From Varanus komodoensis (taxonomy: Eukaryota > Chordata > Lepidosauria > Squamata > Varanidae): a stretch of 64,000 nucleotides of DNA. The DNA lies in NCBI RefSeq assembly GCF_004798865.1, contig NW_025336259.1, forward strand, positions 186,001 to 250,000. The letters run 5' to 3'. How positions within the stretch are numbered: position 1 is the stretch's first letter; each line of letters begins with the position of its first letter. Both the position numbers and the translations under genes were made by a program. Positions 1 through 64,000 of the stretch are shown in pieces. The notes below the pieces were generated by a model, which had not been told where the DNA came from, searched no databases, and saw nothing but the letters and a program-made list of their open reading frames with translations.

Positions 1-72
1 AAGGCCCTGCGGGGCGGCCGTTGCTAAGCAGCGGGAAGCGCCGCTGGGGTCGCGGTGGGCCGCGGTGCAAGG

Positions 73-53978
<53,906 letters not shown>

Positions 53979-55412
53979 CAGAGAAGTCATGTATCGAGGA
54001 GGCCAAAGCGCATTGGCTGAAGCCGTGAAACTTCCAGCTGGGGCAGGAGCCGGACTTGCTTGTTTCTGAACACTTGTTTCCCTGAGCTGTGGGAGCTCAG
54101 AGCCAAGCCAAAAGCGAGTCTCACACCTGCGCAAGCCCGTCCTTATTGGTACAGTGGTTCTGTGCCCAACCTGAGAGGTCACCAAAGACGCTCACCAAAG
54201 ACGCAACCCACCGCCTTTTCGAGCCATGTATGACAGCCACCTTTCCGGATCTGCTAGAAGGAGCCCCACAGCTAGCGAGGGAAGGCGACAGTTAGATCAC
54301 AGGTGCCACCAGCAGGGAAGAGGTGCCCCCCCCCCCCCCCGGCCTGGCTCTGGGCCGCAGCTGCCATTGGGCCCCTCAGTTGCCACCCTCGGTGCTTTTG
54401 CCCCGCCTCGTATCCTGGGTTCCTGCCTTACTCGGGGAGCCTGGCGCCTCCATCCCGCTTGACCAAGTCAGAGGAAGGCCCTGAGCCGACGGGAAGGGGC
54501 ACGCAGAAGCTGTCCTGGCCCGGCTCCCCAAAAGTCAGCGGCTGCACGGCCCAGGGCTCATTGGCCGGGTGGTAGGAGCCACGCTGCTCTGCCCCCAGGA
54601 GGGCCATGGAGGCTGCGGCAGGGCTTTCTCCACACAGCCAGAGCCACCTTCCCCGCTTGCTTCCGGGAGGGGAGGGATTTTATCTTATGTGGGGGGTCCA
54701 GGGGGGTCCCAGGGGGCCAACAGTGGCATCTCCCTCTCCTTCCCCACAGTTTTTTGGATTCTTTCTTCATTCCTTTTCCCACTTTCCTTTTTCAAACCAC
54801 TCAATGAAGAAAATAGCCATTTGTATAGAATCTGTCTCCTGGGGAGAAAGGAGGCGGGAGATGAAGGAGTCACTTTGCTTTTCCTCCCTCACATTCCTTT
54901 GCGGCACAAACCAGCTTCCAGCCTTGAAGGGAGACAAAAAGGATTGTTGGTTCTGTGGCGGGCATTTGCCCACCTGGAGCACAGACCAGATGTCTGGGCA
55001 GATGCCCTCAATGGCATGAGGATGCTGCCTCCTAGACTAAGCTTTGCGGGGGGCGGGCATGGGTGAATTTGGAACAGTTTATGTAGCCAGGGACTGCGCC
55101 CTTCTCTCCAGGGCTGTCTTCTGCTTACGAGAGCGCATCGCGGGGACCTGTGCATGATGCACATTGCTAGGTCTGAACTGTGAATAGAGTGATAACCAGG
55201 GTGTGCTTTTAGCTAAATGCACCTGGCTTTGCAGATATAAATTATTCCTTTTACTGGTACTGTAATTCTCATTTAAGTCACTAAAAACATCACACCTTGA
55301 AAGGACATGGTCCCAAATGGAAACTTATTTGTAAATAGTTTGTTTTTTTGGTTTTGGTTTTTTACAGTTGTGATACTCTTTTGTACAATAAAGTACAATT
55401 TATATTTTTGTG
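53979..55412 (+). other. C2CD3: C2CD3 3' UTR
   Basis: Runs from the stop to about 20 bases past the AATAAA at 55,387. It contains a C run at about 54,327-54,341 and a Pumilio-type TGTAAATA at 55,330-55,337. The end is inferred from the signal and the T/GT-rich sequence after it. Confidence 0.75.
55387..55392 (+). terminator. C2CD3: C2CD3 polyadenylation signal
   Basis: AATAAA, preceded by T-rich sequence and followed within 20 bases by 'tatatttttgtgacctcg', a normal cleavage-site context. Confidence 0.85.
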
Positions 55413-56363
55413 ACCTCGAGTCTATTTCTTTAATAAGTACATAATGGGCACTGGCCTAGGAAACTGTCCTGCTGGCTGAAGAAGGGATGGCGCTTCTTCA
55501 CAGGAAGAGCGCCGCTGAATCAGGCCCGAGGCCTCTCGGAAGCAGAGTTGTGGTCCCACAGCCTGCCCCCTCCCACATGGTGGCTTCCTGGAAAAGCCGA
55601 GCATCCGGCACTTGCGCTCACTCACTCCATGGGGCCGGGGATGCAATGATGCCATCTGAACAACCACTCTGAGGGGGACAGCCTGTTTCACACACACTGC
55701 ACACCGTCAGGCAAACCGGGCCTTGGCAACAGCAAAGGATGTTTTGCTGCCCCTGAAAACGGCCACACAAACGTCTCTTCAGCAACACAAAAGACTCTCC
55801 AACACTCGTTTAAAATATCACTGGCCTTCTTCCACAAGAAAGCTGTTAATTTCTGGGCCACACTCACTGCCTCTTCACGGAGAGGTACATTTTCTTCTAT
55901 TTGTACCCAAGTGCAGCTGCTCTGTATATTCCCCCTGTTCTTTCTCCAACCTGCTCCTCTCCAGATATGTTGGATGCAACTCCCATCATCCCCAGACAGC
56001 ATGCTCCAAATGGGAGTTCCAGGCACCATTCTGGGAAAGGCTAGCAGAGTCCCCCCTCTCCGAGGATCAGCGCCAGAGGCCCAAAACAGCCGTTCTCCTA
56101 CCCTGTCTTTCAAGCCCCAATGGGAGGATGAACAAAGACTTTCAGCTCCCCAAAGGTGGAAGTTGGGACTGGATCTGCAGAAAACGGTGCTTATTTTCTA
56201 GCATTTAGAACCGCTGAAGAGAGGAATGATGCAGAACATCTTTTGGGTGCTTCCAAGTAAGAGCCAGAAAGAAGATTGCTCAAGCTCCATCATTTGAGTA
56301 ACTCTTAAAAAGAAAAAGGAACCCATAAAACCACCCCTTCTCTTGGTTTACTCATCCATTCTG
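55413..56363. other. Intergenic: quasi-palindromic repeat only
   Basis: About 55,966-56,045 ('gttggatgcaactcccatca' facing 'tccaaatgggagttccaggc') is another copy of the quasi-palindromic repeat. Nothing else recognised. Confidence 0.5.
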
Positions 56364-56559
56364 CAAGGGGTCTTCAAAAAGTTTCTGCACTTCTATATTT
56401 TATAAATAATTTTATATATATTTTTGCTAATAGCATTAAGTTGCTATGATGCTGGGAAAAACGCATCGCAAAGGAAGGTGACGTAGAAAAGCGATGTAAT
56501 TTGTTTTTGAAATCCTTAATAGAGTTTTTAAAAAGTGCAGAAACTTTGAGGAACCCTCG
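56364..56559. mobile_element. Tc1/mariner-like MITE, about 196 bp
   Basis: The left end AGGGGTCTTCAAAAAGTTTC, continuing TGCACTT, pairs with the right end, whose reverse complement begins CGAGGGTTCCTCAAAGTTTC, continuing TGCACTT. These are inverted termini of about 28 bp. The right end abuts TA, the mariner target; the left TA is not preserved. The interior is AT-rich and non-coding. Confidence 0.8.
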
Positions 56560-56604
56560 TACATTAATACCAAACTTTCACCTTATAGCAAAGGGAGAAG
56601 GTCA

Positions 56605-56675
56605 TAGACTTAGAGCTGGAAGGGACCTTAGAGAACATCAAGTCCACCCCCGCTTGGTGCATGCACTGCCGCGGA
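56605..56675 (-). repeat. CR1 LINE 3' terminus
   Basis: 'ggtcatagacttagagctgg' followed by 'aagggaccttagagaacatc' and 'aagtccacccc' is the reverse-strand end of CR1. Confidence 0.75.
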
Positions 56676-57209
56676 GGATGCGACCGCAGCATCCCAGCTG
56701 GCTGATGGCTCAGCACTTGCTTAAATACATAAAACGAGAGAGAGAGGGCCATACACCTCCTCCAGCAAGCTGTCCCACCTGCAGGGAAGTTGGGAAGTTT
56801 CTCCAAATGCACAGCTAAGACCTGCTCGCGACGTCTTACTCACTGGGGTCTTGTCCTCCGGGGGAAAGGGGCCAGAGGGTGTTGTGGCGAGTTTGAAGGG
56901 CTCCAAGACCACCCCTGCAAAAGGGGTGGAAAAGCTCGATTCCAGAGACAGTGCGCTGCAATTGAACCAAATAGCCATCTCTGCAACCCCAGCATCCCCT
57001 GCCTTTTGTCATGCTGGCTGGGGAAGGTGGAGGGTGTAGTCCGACAAGCTGGGAGGACTGCAGCCATGGTGGAGTGGAGTCTCTAGGGTGTGTTGTTGTA
57101 TTAACCTTGCTGGATAATATTCCAGGCCCTGGAAGCTACATAAGCGCCATTAGAATGCAGTAATAAAGTTGTGGTTTTCCACATGCCCGGAAGCACAGGC
57201 TGCTTCTAT

Positions 57210-57320
57210 GGGAAAAGCCCTGCTGGATCAGACCCAGGGATCCTGTGCAAACCGTGGCCATCCAGTTGCCCTCGGGAAACCCAAAGGAGACTGGAGCACC
57301 ACAAGGCCTTCTTGGACGTA
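57210..57320 (-). repeat. CR1 LINE 3' end
   Basis: 'aaagccctgctggatcagac', 'catccagttgccctcgggaa' and following; reverse-strand CR1. A quasi-palindromic repeat copy follows at about 57,385-57,465. Confidence 0.75.
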
Positions 57321-57465
57321 GATGTGACCGTGTAAATCCGCCTTCCTCCAGCCCAGTGTCTCAGGCTGAGGGTAACCTGGCCCCCTCCAGATGGGTTGGA
57401 GTGCACATCTGCTGGCTGGGCATGATGGGCGCTTCAGTCCAGCACATCTGCAGGGCACCAGAGTG

Positions 57466-58888
57466 AGGAATGGCCCCTACAACAGATGCGCATGATGCAG
57501 CCATGGAAAACGCTTTGCCCATTCAAAATGCCACTGGGACACTTGGCAGCACCGCGGTGCCCCTTTGGCCGTCCTTGGACCTCTTCCATGCGCAGGCACA
57601 TTGTCCGAGTTCCTCACTTCTCGCTCCTGTACAGCTGGGACAATGCAGCGATGTCAGTTTGCTGCCGCGGATTGCGGAGACGATGCTAACATAACTCGGG
57701 AGTTCCATCAACAAGTGACGCACTTCCCTGAACTGGCTGCCCCAGACACCCGATAAGGAGTTTGTGGGCCAAGCCCTGAACCCACAGTTTTATGCCTTTA
57801 GACTGTGAGGCCCTGATCCAAAGAGCACGCTTGCAAAACTGTTCCTGGCAAAAGGAAGCGGTGCTCTATTTACACTGAGAAATGCAATGATGTCATTAAA
57901 AGCCATGCATCTTCCTCCCCCTCCTCCTGCATTCGGTGCCAGCTGCAAACTGAGAGCACAAGCCGTTCCTCATGTGGTCGTTCTCTGAGCAAACGGTAGG
58001 AGTGGGGAGACAGCAAACAAGAGAAAGTGAGAGCTATTGACGGATCTCCTTATTTATAGCTATATTTAGAGTAATTGCTCCAGGTAATCATTTAGAGACC
58101 ATAGATTATCAGCTGAAGCCAAAACTAGGGCACATCAAAGCTGGCAAAAGCCCAGAAGGAGAACCTGTTATAAAGTTAGAGTGGGAGCTAAATATCAGGA
58201 AGGAAATCCAACAGGAACTGATCACTCCAGCTGCCATGCTCAAACAGATTCCCAGTTTCCAATAAACCCAATAAACCCAGGCTTAGAAAGTGGGAAAAGA
58301 GTAAGACTGGGCTTGACAAAGGTCTCTGTGCAGGCCTCGCTAGTGGAAGGACCGAGTGAAGCTGGCTACGGCTTGAGCCCAGGGCAGTCTCGGGTTTTAC
58401 AGCTACAGAGATGCTCACAGAAGGAAGCTCAGGAGAAGCGACACCCCGAGTTCGAGAGTCCACGCCATTGCCTAGTTTTAAATCACCCACAAAACAATCG
58501 GCCTTCCAAAACACAGCTCTTCGCCCGTCGTCCACCCACGGTCTGTTCCCACCCGCCACAGCCGCATCCATTGTGCTCGCCACTGAACAGAACAGAACAT
58601 TTCCACGTGTAGGAGGAACAACGGACGATTCGGGTTCCCAGTCACTGGAAGCCGGGGAGGACCAGGTGTGCAGCCGCCCGCTCCCCACTTTTCAGGCAAG
58701 GCCCTCCAGTCAGATGGGCTGCAGCAGCAGCTGGATCGTGGTGCCCAGGGCTGTGCAAGGAGGCGGGCCCGGGTGCGAGCCAGTCTTCCCAGTGCGGGGT
58801 GCCCAGTGAGGAAACAGGTCAGCATCCGTGGCCTTGTCTGCACACAGGTGTGCTAGGCCACCCTGTGAGCAGGTAACTGCTATTTACT

Positions 58889-58890
<2 letters not shown>
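57466..58890. other. Intergenic: nothing recognised
   Basis: No repeat or gene recognised. Open frames near 58,181-58,843 on both strands overlap each other and match nothing I know. Confidence 0.4.
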
Positions 58891-58952
<62 letters not shown>

Positions 58953-58984
58953 CGCGCGCGCGCGCGTGCGTGCGTGCGTGCACG
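58891..58984 (+). repeat. Compound microsatellite (TC)n-(TG)n-(CG)n-(TGCG)n
   Basis: About 52 bases of TC followed by about 40 bases of alternating TG, CG and TGCG. The second half is strict purine-pyrimidine alternation. Confidence 0.97.
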
Positions 58985-59140
58985 CCAACCCAGCTAGGGC
59001 TGTGCAAGGAGGCAGGCTTGCGAGAAAGCCAGGGTTCGGCATGTGAAGTACAAGTTAAGCAAGCATGCGAGATCCGCGACGGGGCCCGATGGCCGGGGCA
59101 GAGAATTCTCATCATCGGTAATGGTTAACAGTACACTAGT

Positions 59141-59172
59141 AACTAAACTAAACTAAACTAAAGTAAACTAGG
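59141..59172 (+). repeat. (AACTA)n short tandem repeat
   Basis: About six units with one change near the end. Confidence 0.9.
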
Positions 59173-59229
59173 AGGCATGTCTACCTCTTCTTGTAAAAAA
59201 ATGTGGTTTTTCCAGAGAAACAAACCCAG

Positions 59230-59478
59230 TAAGCCAGTGGGGTGTGGTGGTTAAGAGCATGGGACTGGGACTCAGACGATCCGGGTTCGAGTCCCTGCTC
59301 AGCCATGGAGCCCACTGGGTGACTTTGGGCCAGTCACAGACTCTCAGCCAACCTACCTCACAGGGTTGTTGTTGTGGGGATAAGATGGAGGAGGGGCATG
59401 ATGTAAGCTGCCTTGAGCCCTTTGTAGGAAAAAGGCAGGATATGAATTGAAAAATACATAAAAATAAAGTAATAAGAA
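59230..59478 (+). repeat. Sauria-type tRNA-derived SINE
   Basis: Near full length, with A box 'gtggttaagagcatgg', B-box region 'gatccgggttcgagtccctg' and an A-rich end. Very close to the copy at 13,490, implying fairly recent activity of one subfamily. Confidence 0.9.
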
Positions 59479-59634
59479 TTCAACCCATTTACCGAGGGCA
59501 AAGCCAGCAGAGGTGTGAGGGCCACCCAGCGGACTGCCTGCCACACTCTGCCCTCTGGATGCGTGTCCATCGCAGCGAGCTTCTGGCGGCTGGGGAACAC
59601 GTTCCTGATGGCCAAGAATGCTGTCCTGGAGAAG

Positions 59635-59915
59635 CAAAGAGGGGACCTCCCCAGAGGGGTCCGCCTGGCACCGTCGTTATTTGTTTTTCGGCGCCAGGCT
59701 AAGACCTTTTTATTTAAAACTTATTTTAATTGTTAAATTATTGAATTAATTAGGATTTTAACATTTTTAGCCGAGAATGCACTGGGGTTTTTAATGTTTT
59801 TTTAATTGTTATATTATTATTATTTATATATGTTTTTATGTATTCTTTGTGAGCCGCCCCGAGGCTTTGTTGCGATGGGGGCGGCATAGAAATGTTTTAA
59901 ATAAATAAGATTAGC
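59635..59915 (+). repeat. L2-type LINE 3' end
   Basis: Begins in the last codons of the LINE reverse-transcriptase ORF (RLAPSLFVFRRQAKTFLFK) and ends with 'gagccgccccgaggctttgt', 'gggggcggcatagaaatg' and AAATAAAT. Closely similar to 63,720-63,975. Confidence 0.88.
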
Positions 59916-61530
59916 TGATGAGATCTCAGAGATCACATATCAGGGCCCCAATTCCTGGGGTGGCAGCAACTCTGCTGTCATGGGGCCTTGATGAAGGAAG
60001 GTGTCATTCCAAGCAACCAGTGAAAGGTGAGTTACAGGTGAGTAAAATGGTAAAATGCCTGCTTTGCAGGCACAAGTTTTCTGGTTAGTCGCTGCCACGC
60101 CCTTCCCCAGCCAGGTGCCACCTGGATGTGTCGGCCCACAATTCTCATCATCTCTATGGGGAAGGCCGGAGCCATAGTTCGAAACATCCAAAGGGCACCG
60201 GGTTGGAGAAAGCTGCTCCAGCATCTTCTGCTGCATGGCTCAAGCAGCAGGTAGCAGAGGGCTAGGGTTCAGATCCTGCTATTTACTCCGAGGGAAACGC
60301 ATGCGAGCCCAGACTCAAGTCCTCTTAAAGCCAGAATCTTGCTCCATGGTTTTCTGCATGCTCCATGTCAAAGACAATTCCGAGCTTCCCTGCACATCAA
60401 TCCGGTCTGGCTACAAGGGTGTGAAAAACAGACATGTTCCATCCAAAGGGAAAATGTGGCAGTGGGACCGGGGCCCCTTCCCCCGGTCTGCCAGGGGACA
60501 CGGCACGTCAGAGGCACCGGCACCGCGAGGAAGGATCGCTCTTCCCGGGGGGCCGGAGAATCCTCCCTTTCGCCTACTTACCCGGCCGGCTGTGCCCACC
60601 AGCTGCTCCCGCGTGCGCCGTCAGCACACCGGGCAATGCGAGCTATTAAGGGCAAAGGCCACACAAATCGAGTTACTCCCTGAAGTCCTGGGGGAGCCCT
60701 TCTCCGCCTGAGCCCCGGCCTGCCCGTCTTGCTCCGTTTGCCGGAGCCGCTTTCCAAAATAGCAGAAGCAGGTGTGCCACAGCGACCCCTCCTTGAAGTC
60801 CAAATTCCTGCAGTGCGTCAAAGGCTATTTTTGATGCGCCAGCTGAGGATGGCCAGGCCAGGCCAGCCCGGAGCAGCCAGGGAAAAAGGCCGTGTGGAAG
60901 GGAACACTCGGGCCCCCAAGCGAGCAGATTAAGCAGGGGGCCCAGCCTCTCACGCTTCCAGGATCCCAAGTCAAAGCAGGACGCGGTCCGCCCTGAATTA
61001 GGAAATGCAGCCTCTCCCTTTGGGAAAAGAATGGCCTCGCCCCGTCCCACAGCTGTGAGCAAGCGTCAGACACAGACGCCTGCCCTGACTTGCTGGACAA
61101 AGGCGGCGCCGGACGGAGCTTCCTCCGGAAACATTTTGCTGCAGGGCAGACCCCTTGATGCCCCAGAATTTCACCTTTCGGGATGGGGAAAACCCCAGAG
61201 TGCGTGGCTGGGAGGGGCGTGGCCAGGGCAAGGGGGCGTGGCCCTCCGGGGCACCTAAAGGGCCTGAGGCGGTCCCTGAGCCTGCGGATGCCGGAGATGC
61301 ACCCGAGTGCTCAGGACCTGTTTGGCGATGTACACCTCGTGCATGCACACACGCTGCTGACGGTACACATACGAAGAAGAAAAATAAGGGTACACCCTGA
61401 GACTATTACCAAATCTAAATGGCCCGGCTCTATTTTAGGTCAGCGGCCGGCAGGAGGCTGCTGGACTGCATGACCCTGCAAGCTGATCTCTGTTTTCATC
61501 CGTCCGTCCGCGTTCTGCTCAAATGCCAGC
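59916..61530. other. Intergenic, GC-rich
   Basis: A quasi-palindromic repeat copy lies at about 60,120-60,215. About 60,450-61,280 is GC-rich with many CGs and no recognised coding segment. Confidence 0.4.
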
Positions 61531-61541
61531 CGGGCAGACCC

Positions 61542-61548
61542 TATAAAT
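61542..61548 (+). promoter_or_regulatory. TATA-like element, candidate promoter of the next gene
   Basis: TATAAAT in a GC-rich setting, followed about 205 bases later by a good splice donor CCAA|GTAAGA at 61,753/61,754. It is about 6 kb past C2CD3 in the same orientation, where UCP3 would be expected from human gene order. Inference only. Confidence 0.3.
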
Positions 61549-61939
61549 GGGGGTCCGGACAAGATGACAGGCGGTGCTCCAGCGGACACTTCCTCCGAAC
61601 AGATATAACTATGCCGCTTCTGCCGCTGCCACACAGTCGGGTCTGACTGTCGATTCACTTACGATTTATCTGCAGTATTTACAGACTGCCTTTCAGCAGG
61701 GAAACCCTCAGACCGGCTCACAAGGAAGTCGTGGAGAGATTCTCCAGGGCCAAGTAAGAAATGTTTGTTTTCTTGGCGGGCGGCAGGCTCTTGGCCGGAT
61801 TATCTTCAGGCAGAGGGTGAAGCTGCCGGGATTCAGGATTTTAGCTGAGGGTTTGCTTGTGCATGCAACTGGGGGCGATTTGGTGCATGTGGACGCCCCG
61901 CAAGACAGAGTGCGACCCTTTGAGTGTTTAATCAGGAAA

Positions 61940-62760
61940 GATGGAAACAGAGAAACAGAGCGAGTCAGAAGGGGCCTCCGGGGCCATCTAGTCTGACCCC
62001 CGGCTCCAGCCGGCTCTGCTCATGACATGCCCACCATGTGCCTGTCCTTGAGCACCCTCACCAATGGGGCCTCAACCACCTCCCATGGAAGCACATTCCA
62101 CCCCCTCGGGGTCCTGACTGTCAGGAAGTGCTTCCTGGCATCCAAACTGAACCTGGGTTCCCTGAGCTTTGCTCCGTTGGAGCACATCCTGCCCTCCTCT
62201 GCAGGGGAGAACAGGTCTCTCCCACCTCCGTGTGACACCCCCTCACGTACCTGCATGTCGCCAGCAGATCCCCTCTGAGTCTCCTCTTCTCCAGGCTGAA
62301 GAGACCCAGTTCCCTCAGTCTCGCCTCATACGGCATCCCCTGCAAACCGGCCACCAACCTTGTGGCCCTGCGCTGCACTGACTATAACCTGGCTATATCC
62401 TTCCTGTAATGAGGGGCACAGAACTGAGCACAATACTCCAGTTGCGGGTGCACCAGAGTCGTGTAGAGTGGCAACAACACCTCTCTCGAGCTAGAAGCCA
62501 CACTTCTGGCTATGCAATCGAGGGTGCCGTTCGCCCTCTTGGCCACCGCATCACACGGCTGGCTCATGTTCAGCCTGCAGTCACCCAGCACCCCCAGGTC
62601 CCTTTCACAAGTGCTGCTCTCCAGCCACGTGTCCCCAGATGTCCTATTATTCCCAACATTCCCCAGACTGACTTTTCTGGTCTCGAAATCCCAAATCTTT
62701 CCTGATGCTGATGAAATGTAGATCCCACTCTGCATCGGACAAGAACCAGGAGCTGTGAAC
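61940..62760 (-). repeat. CR1 LINE, 3' part of ORF2 plus 3' UTR
   Basis: On the minus strand two adjoining open segments encode the C-terminal reverse-transcriptase region: NMSQPCDAVAKRANGTLDCI and LVHPQLEYCAQF, then [20 protein letters not shown] and [18 protein letters not shown], all CR1 hallmarks. The element ends at about 61,942 with the 'ctagtctgacc' and 'agaaacagagcgagtcagaa' tail. It is 5'-truncated. Confidence 0.9.
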
Positions 62761-62814
62761 AAGCAAAGGAATCAAGATACAGAACTCAAAGTTTTTAAAT
62801 GTGATTATGTCAAC

Positions 62815-63003
62815 AAACGTGCGGCTGGTGCGCAGAAACTCGCCTTCCGCAGGTGCAGAGAACACATGTTGGTGCAGGTGTTCAAGGCCAGGCTGGACAT
62901 GCACATGGTGGGCATGTCGTGAGCAGAGCCGGCTGGTGCCGGAGGTCAGACTAGATGGCCGGGGAGACCCCTTCTGACTCGCTCTGTTTCTATGTTTCTA
63001 TGT
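62815..63003 (+). repeat. CR1 LINE 3' end
   Basis: Contains 'ttcaaggccaggctggacat', 'ggtgggcatgtcgtgagcag' and 'gaggtcagactagatggccg', ending in 'tttctatgtttctatg'. It is the inverted counterpart of the 3' end at 61,940-62,080. Confidence 0.88.
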
Positions 63004-63283
63004 CCTGCATGTTTGGGGGGGCCTGGGATTGTCCCAGGATTTCTTCCAAATCTTCTCTGAACTCTCCACTTTACATTTTCAAGAGACAAATCAGAGGTTG
63101 CCTAGTTGGACTGGGAGATCAGGGCAAGAATGAACCTGCTCATGCTTCAGGGCTTCAGGAGGGGAAACGGTGCTCGGATAACTTGGATTCACTTGCTTAA
63201 TGTTGAAAAGAACCCGCCAAGGATCCCCCAGCGCTTTCCCACCAGGTTTGTTGGTGCAGCGTTAATTTTCCAAAACCTGACCC
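63004..63283. other. Intergenic: nothing recognised
   Basis: No named feature between the two CR1 ends. Confidence 0.4.
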
Positions 63284-63334
63284 TATTTGGAGTCAGAAGG
63301 GACCCCCGGGCCACCTAGTCCGACCTCTGGCACC
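63284..63334 (-). repeat. CR1 3' terminal fragment
   Basis: 'ggagtcagaagggacccccg' followed by 'ggccacctagtccgacctct' is the reverse-strand CR1 end, cut by the L2 element that follows. Confidence 0.7.
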
Positions 63335-63985
63335 AGCAGAGGTGACGTCCCGCCTTGACTTCTGTAACACGCTCTACGTGGGGCTACCCTTGAAGATGGT
63401 CCAGATACTTCAATTGGTTCAGAATAGAGCTGCCAGGCTGCTGACAGGGACTGGGCGTTGTGTTCACATGACTCCAGTCCTCCATCTGCTTCACTGGCTC
63501 CCCATTGAAGCCCGGGCCCAATTCAAGGTATTGGTGATGACCTATAAAGCCCTAAACGGCTTGGGTCCTGGCTACCAGAAGGAGCGCTTACGTCCATATA
63601 TGCCTGCCCGCCCCCTGAGATCTGCAGGAGAGGCCCTTCTCTGGGAACCCTCCGTGAAGGAAATTAGAAGGATAGGTACTCAGAGGAGGGCCTTCTCTGC
63701 GGTGGCACCCAATCTATGGAATGCGCTCCCCAGAGAGGTCCGCCTGGCGCCATCGTTATTTGTTTTTCAGCGCCAGGCTAAGACCTTTTTATTCAAATGT
63801 AATTTTAACTGTTAATACTATTTATTTTATTCTTCGGCCAGGGTGACTTATTTTATATTGTTAACTTGTTTTATATTTTTATTGTATAATATTTTAACTG
63901 ATATATTTGTGAGCCGCCCCGAGGCTTCGGCGAATGGGGCGGCATAGAAATTTTCTAAATAATAATAATAATAATAATAACAACA
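63335..63985 (+). repeat. L2-type LINE, C-terminal ORF2 region and 3' UTR
   Basis: An open frame to 63,815 encodes SRLDFCNTLYVGLPLKMVQI, NRAARLLTG, TPVLHLLHWLPIEARAQFKV, YKALNGLGPGY and RRAFSAVAPNLWNALPREVR, the standard C-terminal module of L2-clade reverse transcriptase ORFs. It is followed by the 3' UTR with 'gagccgccccgaggcttcgg' and an (AAT)n tail at 63,957-63,985. 5'-truncated, but uninterrupted over about 157 codons. Confidence 0.92.
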
Positions 63986-64000
63986 ATAATATTTGGGCAA

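Noticed and set aside
55-72. Upstream in-frame GTG start for exon 1
   Set aside because: GTG is not a normal eukaryotic start. The ATG at 73 matches the start of the known protein.
58181-58843. Overlapping open frames on both strands in the intergenic region
   Set aside because: No recognised product, no splice or promoter context, and mutual overlap suggests chance.
63990-64000. UCP3 coding sequence in the window
   Set aside because: None of the mitochondrial carrier signature segments is visible anywhere; only a candidate upstream promoter is proposed.

Overview
This is vertebrate nuclear DNA, almost certainly from a squamate reptile (a lizard is my best guess). The reasons are a large spliced gene, abundant CR1 and L2 LINE 3' ends, Sauria-type tRNA-derived SINEs, hAT and mariner-type miniature DNA transposons, and no prokaryotic gene organisation. 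I know of no marker in it that fixes the species.

Positions 1-55,412 are one protein-coding gene on the + strand: C2CD3, the C2-domain protein of the distal centriole. I traced all 33 coding exons, from the ATG at 73 to the stop at 53,976-53,978, by matching each reading frame to the vertebrate protein as I remember it and requiring compatible splice sites and phases. The exons sum to 7,059 nt, or 2,352 residues plus a stop, against 2,353 residues in the human long isoform. Every junction keeps frame. Two introns are irregular: intron 14 needs a GC donor, and intron 8 has a weak or uncertain donor. Intron 26 ends in a tandem CAG-CAG acceptor. The first exon lies in a CpG-rich promoter at the window edge, and the 3' UTR ends at an AATAAA at 55,387.

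The introns hold ordinary reptile repeats: CR1 and L2 3' ends on both strands, two tRNA-SINE families, a 514-bp hAT element with a perfect 8-bp target duplication (12,708-13,221), a second hAT-like element (34,116-34,497), and several copies of a short quasi-palindromic repeat. Intron 32 (4.9 kb) and much of introns 24, 26 and 30 show nothing I can name.

From 55,413 to 64,000 is intergenic DNA with a mariner-like MITE, a Sauria SINE, L2 ends, a pyrimidine/alternating microsatellite, and inverted CR1 3' ends. In human the next gene in this direction and orientation is UCP3. No UCP coding exon is visible here, but a TATA-like site followed by a good donor (61,542-61,753) is a candidate for the start of the next gene.

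I found no CRISPR array, operon, standalone RNA gene or undescribed multi-gene system. The most useful leads are splicing features of C2CD3: the GC-AG intron, a hairpin at the end of intron 4, the NAGNAG acceptor, and a possible intronic polyadenylation isoform after exon 31.
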